Notes: generated from the sequence alone by a model not told the origin. DNA of 64,000 nucleotides from an uncultured Aquimarina sp. (GCF_947500065.1 NZ_CANMQT010000005.1:1-64000), one strand, 5' to 3'; positions 26,780 to 35,976 are shown, numbered from the stretch's first letter. Numbers and translations are program-made.

Positions 26780-27313
26780 TTGAAAATAGCAGAATTATCT
26801 AAAGAAATAAGGGATTTACTGGAGCATCTTGACGCTCCCCAAAGACTTACTAAACATCTAACTATTGTTAATTCAACCGCTTTTCATATAGTTGAACAAT
26901 TAAAAACTGAATGGCCAAACTTGGTGTTAAATGAAAAAGAATTACTATTTGGTGCATCAACTCACGACATCGGAAAAGCCGTAATTACAGATGAACTATA
27001 TAAAAAAGGTAAAAAACACGAATCTGAGGGATTTAAAATACTAAAAGAACTCGGCTACAATGATGAGGAATCAAGGTTTACAGTAACTCACGGGAATTGG
27101 GAGATTTCGAATCTGAAAATAGAAGACCTTATCGTATGTTTATCTGACAAAATTTGGAAAGGAAAACGAATAAATGAATTAGAGGAACGGATAACGAACA
27201 AAATTTCAGAATTAACCGAAACGGATTATTGGGATGTTTCAATCAAATTAGAATTAATTCTTGAAAAGATTGCTATTGGATCTGATGATAGAATTGCTTG
27301 GCAAGGAATATAA
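26780..27313 (+). CDS. HD-domain phosphohydrolase-like protein
   Basis: 177 residues with a TTG start. The HD metal-binding signature is visible as H...HDIGKA (STHDIGKAV near residue 60), with a further His (VTHGNWE) and a late Asp (LSDKIW) as expected for the fold. Likely a nucleotide or phosphate-ester hydrolase; substrate not deducible. Cassette ends GTTATACACA / TGTGTATAAC match over 10 bp. Confidence 0.85.
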   Translation: MKIAELSKEIRDLLEHLDAPQRLTKHLTIVNSTAFHIVEQLKTEWPNLVLNEKELLFGASTHDIGKAVITDELYKKGKKHESEGFKILKELGYNDEESRFTVTHGNWEISNLKIEDLIVCLSDKIWKGKRINELEERITNKISELTETDYWDVSIKLELILEKIAIGSDDRIAWQGI

Positions 27314-27321
27314 AATAATGT

Positions 27322-27520
27322 GTATAACAACATATATGTGATCATAGCAGCTAAGTGATGAATCGAAAGGTTTAAGTATTTTTGCTATGGTGCAATGCTT
27401 GCAAAAGGAAAAAGTTAGCAACCAATGCGCACCTGCCTGCCATCCGACGGGTAGGCAGGGAAAAATCGAAAAGCAAGGTAACATTTTGCTCTGCTACGAC
27501 ACATATATTAAACGTTGGCA
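27322..27520 (+). repeat. attC-like site 32 (A family with inserted palindrome)
   Basis: R'' is GTATAAC and R' is GTTGGCA at 27514-27520. The palindrome variant is at 27431-27459. Confidence 0.85.
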
Positions 27521-27585
27521 ACAATATCACAAAAATTTGGAATTGGTTCGTTTTTGGTGTAAATTAGCATCAAATTATATTTCTC

Positions 27586-27825
27586 ATGGCTAGACAGAGC
27601 ATATCTTTCACGCGACCAAATGATGAATGGTTAAAGACGCAAGTTGATAATCAAGAGTACTCAAGTAAAAGCGAACTTGTTAATGACTTAATTCGTCAAG
27701 CTAGAAATCAACAAATCGAAATTGATTGGATTAGAGCTAAATTGGAAAAATCAGAAAATAGCGGATTTACCAATGATAGCAAGGAACAAATCTTAGCACA
27801 ATCCAAGTCTAAACTTAATGACTAA
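27586..27825 (+). CDS. parD: ParD-family antitoxin
   Basis: 79 residues. An N-terminal ribbon-helix-helix (MARQSISFTRPNDEWLKTQV ... SKSELVNDLIRQAR) is typical of ParD/CopG antitoxins, followed by an acidic C-terminal tail that would bind the toxin. It overlaps the toxin gene by 8 bp (ATGACTAA), the classic coupled layout, and lies first in the cassette. Such pairs are typical stabilisers of large integron arrays. Confidence 0.92.
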   Translation: MARQSISFTRPNDEWLKTQVDNQEYSSKSELVNDLIRQARNQQIEIDWIRAKLEKSENSGFTNDSKEQILAQSKSKLND

Positions 27826-28105
27826 GTATAGATTAAGTAATGACGCAAAAGATGACCTGATACGCATTCATCGTTACGGAATTAAAAAATTTGGAGTTCA
27901 ACAAGCGGACATATATTTCGAAACGTTTTTTGAATATTTTGACATTATAGCCAAAAGACCTTATTCATTTGAATCTGTTGAATATATTAAGAAAGGGTAT
28001 CGGAGATGTGTCTGTGGTTCGGACAGTATTTACTACAAAATCAATAATGATACGGTAGACATAATGGCGATTGTCGGAAAACAGGATTTGAAAAATATAC
28101 TCTAA
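27818..28105 (+). CDS. parE: RelE/ParE-family toxin
   Basis: 95 residues. ParE fold pattern: MTKYRLSNDAKDDLIRIHRYGIKKFG at the start, a helix with FETFFEYFDIIAKRPYSFESV, then GYRRCVCGSDSIYYKI and IMAIVGKQDLKNIL. ParE toxins target gyrase and RelE toxins cleave mRNA; sequence alone does not decide which. Cassette 27515-28309 has ends GTTGGCAACA / TGTTGCCAAC, a 10-bp match. Confidence 0.92.
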   Translation: MTKYRLSNDAKDDLIRIHRYGIKKFGVQQADIYFETFFEYFDIIAKRPYSFESVEYIKKGYRRCVCGSDSIYYKINNDTVDIMAIVGKQDLKNIL

Positions 28106-28125
28106 ACTGCACGCAAAAATACTGT

Positions 28126-28315
28126 TGCCAACACAACCTATAAACAATACGGGTTTCAGTCTTAAACGAAAGGTTTGTGTATTTTTATGAAGTCCGCAAA
28201 ATCTTTTGGATTTTGCTTTGGACAAAACAAGAAAAAACAAAAAGATTTTGCTATGTGCGTGGCGGAAAGCAAACGCTAGTTTACTCCCGTACTGTTCATA
28301 GCTCAACCGTTAGCA
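28126..28315 (+). repeat. attC-like site 33
   Basis: R'' is TGCCAAC and R' is GTTAGCA at 28309-28315. Arms are CCTATAAACAATACGGG and CCCGTACTGTTCATAGC. A minor family. Confidence 0.8.
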
Positions 28316-28336
28316 CCAACTAAACCCACTTATTGG

Positions 28337-28897
28337 ATGCTAGGAGAAATTAAAAATAATACTGAAAACTTATTCAAAGCATATCCTGAATTGAATACTG
28401 GAGTCAAAGCATCAATGTCCGAATACAAAAATATCAAGTGGAGTGTAAGAAGAAAAATATCGAAATGGTATCTAATGCTATTAACTGAATATCCTTTATG
28501 TGGACTTGATATTGGAATTCCATTTAATTATGGATGGGAGTCTTTAAAAAATAAAGAGATAGCTGAACTTCCGCTATTGAATACCAAATTGAATAGTTTT
28601 GATGATATTGAGTTCGACGCTACCGAATCTTTTCCTGGATTTGAATTAATTAAAAAAGGTTTTATTTGTATTGCGCCTGATGAAAACTCAAGTGGAGATG
28701 GATTTTATATAAAGGCAAAAGAAAAAAATCCAAAAGTGATTTATATTTATCACGATTGTGGGGCAAATTCAAAGGAATTAATAGGCTACTCTCAATTAAT
28801 TGCGAATAGTTTTACGGAGTTTCTTAGTATAATAAAACCACCCGAAATAATTGACGATTGGATGAGCAGAAATAACTTGACAGATTCTGATATATAA
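28337..28897 (+). CDS. SMI1/KNR4 (SUKH)-like protein
   Basis: 186 residues. Contains the SUKH-type layout: an N-terminal helix (FKAYPELNTG), SFPGFELIKKGFICIAPDENSSGDGFYIKAKEKNP and IYIYHDCG, with a late SFTEFLSIIK segment. SUKH proteins are widespread immunity proteins for contact-dependent and polymorphic toxins. The cassette ends do not match (GTTAGCACC versus ACACAAC), so this cassette is a rearranged one. Confidence 0.75.
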   Translation: MLGEIKNNTENLFKAYPELNTGVKASMSEYKNIKWSVRRKISKWYLMLLTEYPLCGLDIGIPFNYGWESLKNKEIAELPLLNTKLNSFDDIEFDATESFPGFELIKKGFICIAPDENSSGDGFYIKAKEKNPKVIYIYHDCGANSKELIGYSQLIANSFTEFLSIIKPPEIIDDWMSRNNLTDSDI

Positions 28898-28906
28898 AAA
28901 ACGAAT

Positions 28907-28974
28907 ACACAACATTTTGTATAGTTCATTTGCTCCCTTTGGGAAGCAAACGCACCATACAATCGACGTTAGAC
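28907..28974 (+). repeat. attC-like site 34 (short D family)
   Basis: A 68-bp D-family site with tip GCTCCCTTTGGGAAGC. R'' is ACACAAC and R' is GTTAGAC at 28968-28974. Confidence 0.82.
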
Positions 28975-28979
28975 AACAT

Positions 28980-29510
28980 ATGAAAAAAATCTTATTGATA
29001 ATTTTAATCGGATTACTAACAATATCCTGTAAAAGCCAATCCGGCAGAGTAGAAAATGATCTGTATGGTTGTTTAATGGATTCTTTAACAGATACTGAAA
29101 AAGAAAAAACAGGAATAATTCTATCTGACTTTGAACAACATTTAATAGATAAAGGGATTTTAGAATCATCAAAACCTGAAAGCTACTGGAATCTTTATAA
29201 TAAAATGGCTACAACTGAGGTTTATGATTTTTCAAATGATTTCAATCTTTCCGAAAAACTGAGTTTTTTAGATAGACAAAATCCAAGTGAAAATCAAGGA
29301 TTTCTAGATTGCCAAAATAAAATATTTCAATCAGAAAAATACTTAAAATCTAAGCTATATAAATTCACTGAGGAATTACAATCTTTAAAAAACCATAGAA
29401 TTACTCCTGTAATAATTGCTAAAACAACTATTAAATATTTAACTGTAGAAGATTTTGAATTGGATTATAATAGATTTGGCACTTTGATGTTTATAGAGAA
29501 TTTGAATTAA
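28980..29510 (+). CDS. Putative lipoprotein
   Basis: About 176 residues. The ATG follows the crossover by 11 bp. Lipobox LTISC (Cys about 17) then KSQSGRVENDLYGC and a helical domain of unknown family. Cassette ends GTTAGACAAC / GTTGCCTAAC agree at 9 of 10. Confidence 0.75.
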   Translation: MKKILLIILIGLLTISCKSQSGRVENDLYGCLMDSLTDTEKEKTGIILSDFEQHLIDKGILESSKPESYWNLYNKMATTEVYDFSNDFNLSEKLSFLDRQNPSENQGFLDCQNKIFQSEKYLKSKLYKFTEELQSLKNHRITPVIIAKTTIKYLTVEDFELDYNRFGTLMFIENLN

Positions 29511-29517
29511 AAACGTT

Positions 29518-29716
29518 GCCTAACACGATATATGTGATCATAGCAACTAAGTGATGAATCTAATGGTTCTTGTATTTTTGGTAAGGCGCAATGCTTGCAG
29601 AAAGTAAAAGTTAGTAACCAATGCGCAGACCTACCTGCCATCCGCCAGGTAGGCAGGAAAATCGAAAAACAGGGTAACATTTTGCTCTGCAACGACACAT
29701 ATATTAAACGTTGTAC
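29518..29716 (+). repeat. attC-like site 35 (A family with inserted palindrome)
   Basis: R'' is GCCTAAC and R' is GTTGTAC at 29710-29716. The nested palindrome is near 29630-29657. Confidence 0.83.
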
Positions 29717-29749
29717 AACATTTAAAAAAACAAGAAACAAACAATAATT

Positions 29750-30325
29750 ATGGATGATGAATTACTAGATCTTTTTTCGGAATTTCCTTCACTAAATGAA
29801 GAGGAAGTAAAAGCAATTTCAGAAAACATTGTAGTAAGCACATTTAAAAAAGGAACAATCTTATTGAAAGAAGGTCAAGTTTCAAAAGAATGTTATTCCG
29901 TTTTAAAAGGATGTATTCGACAGTATTACATAATTAATGGAGATGAGAAAACAACAGCGTTCTTTATTGAAGGTGAAGCTGTAGCTTCATTTTCAAGTTA
30001 CGTAAATCAAATTCCATCTAAGCATTATTTAGTTTGTGTTGAAGATTGTTCATTAACAGTTGGAACTAAAGAAAAGGAGATAGAAATGATTTCAAAGTTT
30101 CCAAAACTAGAGCCCATAATTCGTTCAGAAATGGAAAAAAATGCTGGTAAAGCTCAAGAAGAGCTTTCATTTTTTATTACATCTTCTCCTGAAGAACGAT
30201 ATATTAATTTAATACAAAATAGACCCAAATTACTTAATCGAGTTCCTCAACATCAAATTGCTAGTTTTCTTGGTATTAAGCCCGAGTCATTAAGTAGACT
30301 TAGAAAAAGAATTCTATCTAAGTAA
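29750..30325 (+). CDS. Crp/Fnr-family transcriptional regulator
   Basis: 191 residues. An N-terminal cyclic-nucleotide-binding-like beta roll (KGTILLKEGQVSKECYSVLKGCIRQYY) and a C-terminal HTH (QHQIASFLGIKPESLSRLRKRI). No Fe-S cysteines typical of FNR are evident. First gene of a large cassette (from 29711) whose other three genes point the opposite way. It may sense stress and act on neighbours, but this is inferred. Confidence 0.9.
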   Translation: MDDELLDLFSEFPSLNEEEVKAISENIVVSTFKKGTILLKEGQVSKECYSVLKGCIRQYYIINGDEKTTAFFIEGEAVASFSSYVNQIPSKHYLVCVEDCSLTVGTKEKEIEMISKFPKLEPIIRSEMEKNAGKAQEELSFFITSSPEERYINLIQNRPKLLNRVPQHQIASFLGIKPESLSRLRKRILSK

Positions 30326-30340
30326 GAATAGACATTATTG

Positions 30341-31318
30341 TCACTGTTGGGGATCGTATAAATAGATAGCTGCAGCTTTAGCCATTTTTGTCTGATTGTG
30401 ACCCACACCAGGAATAATTACTAGTTTCCAATTGAATTTCGCATTTAATATTGTTGCCATTTCTTTACTGTCATTATAAAAAAAAGTTCCTCTTGCTAAT
30501 CTATGTGTACCTTGCTTATCTGTAGTTTTTGACCTTAAAAGTTTACCTCCCTTTTCATCTTCATTATCCAATTCACCAAGAAAAACTACTAACTTTTTTT
30601 TGAAAGATTTTTTTAAACCTCTCTTTGTAATACCCGAATTTTTTATTCCATAAGGAAGGGTAGTATTCATGTTAGAAAGTGTATATGATCCAGCATTAGA
30701 AGCAAGAATACGATTAGCTTTTGAATTAGGATGAATCAAAGCAAATCGATGCAAAATTTGCCCGCCAGCAGAATGTCCGAACATATCATATTTTTTTTGC
30801 CTAGATTTTATTGATTTTTTGACAATCATAAAAATTCGATCAAAATCAGGATAAATCCATAGACTTGCATCTGTATTTGGTTTAAATTTTACGACATCCT
30901 CATCCATAAAAACTTGATTGGAATTCTTTTTAAAAGTAATCCCATTTCTACTCCCTAAATTCTCGACCAAACCTCCTAAATGATACCCTTCATAAGCATA
31001 TTGTTTTTCGGGATATGATGGAGAAAGTATCAATACATTATACTTTTCTGAAGCTTCTATCCAAGAATCGCGATAATCATCTCCATTTCTTCCTGCTCCA
31101 GGAATAACCATCAAAATTTTTGATTTAGACGTTAATTTTTTTGGCTTATGATAATACACAGTAATAGTATCATTCTCATGTCCCTTACCTCCTTTAATGA
31201 AGAAAGAGCCTGAACCTTCATCAATTTTTATTGTCCCTAATGAGTTTTTTTGTGCATGTATACAATTGATAAATCCAATACATGCTATTGTAATATAAGT
31301 TAGTATTTTAATATTCAT
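30341..31318 (-). CDS. Secreted alpha/beta-hydrolase (esterase-like)
   Basis: 325 residues. A signal peptide precedes a PHB-depolymerase/esterase-type fold: ILMVIPGAGRNGDDYRDSW oxyanion region (about 75), nucleophile elbow GHSAGGQ (about 185), and a C-terminal histidine in IIPGVGHNQTKM. Substrate unknown. Head-to-head with nothing in its own cassette; convergent with the Crp gene, 15 bp apart. Confidence 0.85.
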   Translation of the reverse strand: MNIKILTYITIACIGFINCIHAQKNSLGTIKIDEGSGSFFIKGGKGHENDTITVYYHKPKKLTSKSKILMVIPGAGRNGDDYRDSWIEASEKYNVLILSPSYPEKQYAYEGYHLGGLVENLGSRNGITFKKNSNQVFMDEDVVKFKPNTDASLWIYPDFDRIFMIVKKSIKSRQKKYDMFGHSAGGQILHRFALIHPNSKANRILASNAGSYTLSNMNTTLPYGIKNSGITKRGLKKSFKKKLVVFLGELDNEDEKGGKLLRSKTTDKQGTHRLARGTFFYNDSKEMATILNAKFNWKLVIIPGVGHNQTKMAKAAAIYLYDPQQ

Positions 31319-31329
31319 AATTTGTTACC

Positions 31330-32064
31330 TCATATTGTTTTTATTTGATTGATATTCGGATTTCTAAAATTTATCTTTTTAATCAAAAGCCAAAATGTAA
31401 ATGCCAATTCACCTAGAACGGCAGCTACAAGTAATGCAGTTGTTAAATAAGAAATGACGTCATTATTAATTAAGAGTAATCTTGCCAAACTATCGCCAGC
31501 GTAACCTATGCTGCCAATCATCATTAGTATTCCTAAAATTTTAGGAAAATAACTAGACTTAAATACTAAATAGCCTAGAGTTACTAAATGAAGTCCAAAA
31601 AATAATTGCCAAATGTATTCTCCAAACTTATGAGCTTCCATAAAAATAAGGACTACCCAATTCAACTCATTACCTTCGATCCCAATAAAATAACCTGTTT
31701 TGTTTAAAATTAATAATGGAACTAAATAATTGATAAGGTTTATTCCCATAATAAAACTCATCGCTAATCTTGCAAAAGTAGCAACCAAAGCCATTGTAGC
31801 GTTCACAGATTTAAATAATCTATAAAGCATTACTGTTAGTAATACCTCAAATATTAAAACAAAAATATCACCTGCTATGCCTAAACGAAACAAATCGATA
31901 TGATCAATAATATTTTGAGTCGTCATCATTCCATCACCAGAAACAAAAATCTCGTTTGGCATATAACCAATACTAAAACCTCCAGTTATTGCAATAAGTA
32001 AATAGATAAGGCCTGTAAGTTTTAAATACGATTTTGAACCTACTTTCATTTTTAAAACTTTCAT
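31330..32064 (-). CDS. DUF4386-like membrane protein
   Basis: 244 residues with about six transmembrane segments. The YLKLTGLIYLLIAITGGFSIGYMP opening is typical of DUF4386 family proteins. Lies 11 bp from the esterase gene and 2 bp from the serine hydrolase, so these three minus-strand genes likely form one operon. Confidence 0.82.
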   Translation of the reverse strand: MKVLKMKVGSKSYLKLTGLIYLLIAITGGFSIGYMPNEIFVSGDGMMTTQNIIDHIDLFRLGIAGDIFVLIFEVLLTVMLYRLFKSVNATMALVATFARLAMSFIMGINLINYLVPLLILNKTGYFIGIEGNELNWVVLIFMEAHKFGEYIWQLFFGLHLVTLGYLVFKSSYFPKILGILMMIGSIGYAGDSLARLLLINNDVISYLTTALLVAAVLGELAFTFWLLIKKINFRNPNINQIKTI

Positions 32065-32065
32065 T

Positions 32066-33526
32066 TTAATTTGTGAGTTTCTTTATCATTTCTTGAGCAT
32101 AAGAATTGTTTGCATCAAGAGCTACAGCTTCTCTGAAAGCAACTAATGCATTTTTAATATTTCCTTTGTTATAATAAGCCTGTCCCAAACTATCCCATAG
32201 ATTACTATCGTTTGGAAATAGCTCTATATTTAGTTCTGCAAACAATATTGCCTTTTCAAACATATAGTTCCTTGAGTATAAACCACTCAAGCGATTTAAG
32301 TAGAACGGTTTCGCAATTTCGGAACCAAATTGTTCGATAATTTTTGATTCCAATTCAGCTAATGAACCTTTAAATTTTTCCGAATACTCCAAAAGCGAAC
32401 TCACAAAATCAGGTTCAATTGGTTTTGGCGTATATGCTTCATCAAATAGCATTTTATCGACCCACCATCCAATGCCTCCAATTTTTGTAGTAAACGCATT
32501 TGTGCCATAAATAATTAATACATCTTCCTTTGGAAACCATCTATAATCATAGAAAAAAGTCCCATTGCTTCCATCATGAGCTATCATTTTAGTATTTCTA
32601 GGTGATTGGAAAACCACCCATCCATAAGAATAATAACTGGTCTCTCCTTCAAATTCAAGAATATAAGGTTTGGTCATTTTCTCAACAAGTTCATTAGATA
32701 ACACATTATTAGATATTAAAGCTTGATACCATTTATACAAGTCTTCTTGAGTAGAATGGATTCCACCATTACCTTTTACAACCCAAGAAACAGCATTATC
32801 TTTTTTATAACGCTCTAACATAGTACCAATGTTCATTACATTATAACTATAACCTTTAGCAATAGACATATCGCCCCATTTAGGTAATAAATAACCTGTA
32901 TGTTTCATGCCTGCTGGCATAAACAAATATTGATTTAAATATGATTCATAAGATTGTCCTGATACTAATTCAATAATTCGCGATAAAATACTATAACCAG
33001 CATTAGAATATTCATGCTTTGTTCCAGGTTCATGAGTTAGTTGTGTAGCAAAAAGTTCGTTGAAATAATCTTTAGTGGAGATAATGTCAAAATCACTCTT
33101 TCCAATTGCTCTAATTATTCCAGCTGAATGTATTAGCAATTGATGAATTGTAATATTCTTTTTGTCTTCAGGAAGATTATCGAAAAACTTACTTAATACG
33201 TCTTCTACTTTTAACTTTCCTTGCTCCTCTAATTTTAGAATAGCAGCTGCGGTAAACTGCTTCGACACCGAACCAATATCAAAAACTGTAGTTGGCGTGT
33301 TTAAAATCTCATTCTCCTTATCAGCAAAACCGTATCCTTTATTGAGGAGGGTTTTTCCTTCTTTATAAACTAAAACAGTTCCAGTTAACCCTTTAGAAAC
33401 ACCTTTAGTTAAATAATCGTCTATTCTTTGCTTGATTCTATCATCTTCTTGAATTGATTGTGATATAACCATCTGAGCAGTTAATATAATCGGCAAAAAG
33501 AAAAGCATTCTTTTTATATTTCTCAT
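32066..33526 (-). CDS. Serine hydrolase (class C beta-lactamase fold) with C-terminal TPR
   Basis: 486 residues. Signal peptide followed by a beta-lactamase/penicillin-binding fold with SxxK at S86-K89 (DIGSVSKQF), the Tyr motif in HEYSNAGYS (about 172), and HDGSNG replacing the KTG box. The last 60 residues form a TPR-like pair (LWDSLGQAYYNKGNIKNALVAFREAVALD). Probably a peptidase or esterase of the cell envelope. First gene of the reverse operon. Confidence 0.9.
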   Translation of the reverse strand: MRNIKRMLFFLPIILTAQMVISQSIQEDDRIKQRIDDYLTKGVSKGLTGTVLVYKEGKTLLNKGYGFADKENEILNTPTTVFDIGSVSKQFTAAAILKLEEQGKLKVEDVLSKFFDNLPEDKKNITIHQLLIHSAGIIRAIGKSDFDIISTKDYFNELFATQLTHEPGTKHEYSNAGYSILSRIIELVSGQSYESYLNQYLFMPAGMKHTGYLLPKWGDMSIAKGYSYNVMNIGTMLERYKKDNAVSWVVKGNGGIHSTQEDLYKWYQALISNNVLSNELVEKMTKPYILEFEGETSYYSYGWVVFQSPRNTKMIAHDGSNGTFFYDYRWFPKEDVLIIYGTNAFTTKIGGIGWWVDKMLFDEAYTPKPIEPDFVSSLLEYSEKFKGSLAELESKIIEQFGSEIAKPFYLNRLSGLYSRNYMFEKAILFAELNIELFPNDSNLWDSLGQAYYNKGNIKNALVAFREAVALDANNSYAQEMIKKLTN

Positions 33527-33630
33527 CTTATATAATTTAATCGTACAAAATTGACCTTTAAATCATACATATTCATTGACTTTAGTTAAGAAGTGAAAGA
33601 CGGATGAAAATAAAAACGTTGTACAACAAC

Positions 33631-33924
33631 GTGTCCTATGAAAAGCCCTAGTCCAGTTCTCTAAAGTTAATTAATATTTTCTTTTTTTCTTAAACCACCT
33701 TTTTTCTTTTAATATAACTTGCTCCGCATCCTATATGTGATCGATTCTCTTTGCGAAACGTCACAAGCATCTGTATGATTATAAGCTATAATAAACTCGG
33801 TCACTTGCTATAAAAATGTAATTCTAATTTCTTAGATCACCTACGTTGTTTTGTAATACGAGCTTGACTACTTTTTGTGAGCTTTGTTATTGTTCTTTTT
33901 TCTTTAGTTCTACTTATTCCTGTG
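33631..33924 (-). ncRNA. Non-coding end of IS, candidate bridge RNA
   Basis: About 290 bp without a gene between the transposase 3' end and the IS boundary. In IS1111-type elements the RNA guiding target and donor recognition is encoded in this downstream end. I did not resolve the loops. Confidence 0.35.
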
Positions 33925-34980
33925 TTATTCTAACACTCCTATCGTATAGGGAGCCTCAGTTTTTATAACAGCTAAGGTTCTTCTGAGCAGCTTTCTAGCT
34001 ACTTTGATAATAATACTCTTTACGTTCTTACCTTGATGTTTACGATAGTAGGACTGCACCACAGGGTCAGCACGTATAGCCTGCCATGAAGCTTCCACAA
34101 AATAGGAACGTATCAAACGGTGTGCTCGTGGAGTGATACCTATTATCCGTGAATTACCCCTACTTTGATGCATGCCTGGTGCCAAACCTACATAACCAGC
34201 CAAGTGCTTCGCACTATTAAACCAACGTAAATCTCCTAACTCTCACAAAATACCACAGGCTACTATGGCTCCAATTCCTGGTATGCTCCTAAGCAACATA
34301 TAATCTTTCTTATAATGCGTCTTGCAATATCTTCTTAGTTGAGTTGAAACATCCCGAAGTTCTTGATCCACAAAACGGAAGAAACGCATCCGACTATCCA
34401 AGGTTGCTTTGGCTGTAGGGTGTGTAAAAACCATATCATCTAACCATTTACGGTACTTATGACTCCAGTGATCATTATCGAACTCCTCTGGCTCTTTAAT
34501 ACCAAAATACAATAACTGTATCTTGATATAGCTCTTAATCCTACAAAAATCCTTCACAAGATCATTTCTGCGTTTAAATAGACTACGTAGTTGCTCTCGC
34601 TCGATATCTGGAACCACAATACTCTCCAAACGACCATCTTTAAGTTCTCTTGCGATGAGCTGTGCATCTATCTTATCAGTCTTGGTGTGACGTTCTTTGC
34701 CTTTTCTATGAATATCCGCTGGATTCACAACCAAACTACGCCAGCCATAACTCTCAAAACAACGGTGCGCATAATAACCACAACAACCCGCTTCATAAGC
34801 TGTTGTAACTTCATGACCTGACAAATGTTTGGAAACATAAACTCGTAATTGCTCAGGATTAGGAGACATACTGAATGGCTTGCCAGAAAATAAATCTGTT
34901 GCACAATGAATTTTCCAACTTCGTTTGTGAATGTCGATGCCAATGAATAGCTTTGGATGGGCAGTAATTTGAATAATCAT
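33925..34980 (-). pseudogene. IS110-family transposase, interrupted by in-frame TGA
   Basis: The N-terminal DEDD domain is visible (LFIGIDIHKRSWKI with Asp16, YEAGCCGYYAH, KTDKIDAQLIA). After SIPGIGAIVACGIL an in-frame TGA at 34243-34245 stops translation. The same frame continues ELGDLRWFNSAKHLAGYVGLAPG to the end of the C-terminal Tnp domain. One base change to a sense codon restores a full 351-residue protein. Confidence 0.88.
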
Positions 34981-35224
34981 ATCTTTAATTTTTAGTTCAT
35001 TTTAAAGATACTCGACTTACTGCTTTTTCATCGATGCTATAAAACATAGCTAATAAGTGCTAAATCGAAAGGTCTGTGCTTATTTATAAAGACCGCCAAA
35101 TTTTTAAATTTGGCTTTTAAAACAAAAAAAGTAAAAACAAAACATAAAAATTCGGCTCTGTGTTTATCCGAAAATGTAGTACATTTTTACACGCTACCTT
35201 TCATACACAAACCGTTCTACACCA

Positions 35225-35752
35225 TTGACACGAACTAAAATACATACTACAAAGAAACTTGAAAAGTTAGTCAAGAAACTAATCTCGACTGACCAAAATT
35301 CTGATTGTGGAAAACTAGGGAAATGGAACGCTACGGTTTTTTATGTGAAACGAAAAAAATGTTGGCTGCTTACCAATGGACAAACGAAATACAACGTTAT
35401 CTTAACGGATATCAAATCATCTGACTTGACCAGCATAGAGTCTATATTCAAAGAAGCTTTCTATGGACAACTAGTTTACGATGGAATCATATTGGATTTT
35501 GAACTCTTGGACTCTATAATCGGACAATTAGAGTTTTTATCAACGGATAATGATAGAAAAACAACTGGTTTTCAAAATCATAGATTACAGGACTTGGACT
35601 GGTGGAAGTATGAATTTGGGAGTCTTGAAAATATGCCGATGAAGGAATTGACAAACCGAATAAACATGAGTCCGATTCACATGGGTAAAAGTCAAAAAAT
35701 GTCGGACTACACAGACTCAATTCGGGAAATGAAAAAACTGTTGACGGAATAA
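35225..35752 (+). CDS. DUF6933-like protein
   Basis: 175 residues with a TTG start. The opening TKIHTTKKLEKLVKKL and the block GKWNATVFYVKRKKCWLLTN fit DUF6933-type proteins; biochemical role unknown. Cassette 35215-35952 has ends GTTCTACACC / GGTGTAGAAC, a 10-bp match. Confidence 0.72.
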   Translation: MTRTKIHTTKKLEKLVKKLISTDQNSDCGKLGKWNATVFYVKRKKCWLLTNGQTKYNVILTDIKSSDLTSIESIFKEAFYGQLVYDGIILDFELLDSIIGQLEFLSTDNDRKTTGFQNHRLQDLDWWKYEFGSLENMPMKELTNRINMSPIHMGKSQKMSDYTDSIREMKKLLTE

Positions 35753-35760
35753 TAAACGGT

Positions 35761-35958
35761 GTAGAACAACATATATGATGTCATAGCAGTTAAGTGACGA
35801 ATCGAATGGTTATTGTATTTTTGGTAAGGCGCAATGCTTGCAAAAAGTAAAAGTTAGCAACCAATGCGCACCTGCCTGCCATCTGCCAGGTAGGCAGGGA
35901 TAAATCGATTGGTTCAGGCTTGCTTGCCTTGCTCCGATTCATATATTTGGCGTTAGCA
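35761..35958 (+). repeat. attC-like site 37, A/C chimera
   Basis: A-family left arm with nested palindrome (35870-35898) joined to a C-family right end (CATATATTTGGCGTTAGCA). R' is at 35952-35958. Confidence 0.82.
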
Positions 35959-35976
35959 ACAATTAAACTAATCAAT

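Larger units (their letters stand above)
33631..35036 (-). mobile_element. IS110/IS1111-type insertion sequence inside an attC
   Basis: About 1.4 kb. Subterminal inverted repeats ATGAAAAGC (33638) and GCTTTTTCAT (near 35022) lie a few bases inside the ends, and no target duplication is evident. Subterminal repeats and a long non-coding stretch downstream of the transposase (33631-33924) fit the IS1111 subgroup. IS1111-attC elements are known to target attC sites. The transposase carries a nonsense codon, so this copy is probably dead. Confidence 0.8.
33621..35220 (+). repeat. attC-like site 36 (F family), split by an IS
   Basis: R'' GTACAAC (33621-33627) matches GTTGTAC at 29710, closing the Crp cassette. 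The rest of the site (TATAAAACATAGCTAATAAG at 35038 on, R' GTTCTAC at 35214-35220) resumes after the IS. Comparison with site 28 shows the break falls between R'' and the left arm. Confidence 0.8.

Noticed and set aside
33162..33368. Small + strand frames opposite the serine hydrolase and other reverse genes
   Set aside because: Shadow frames of well-supported minus-strand genes.
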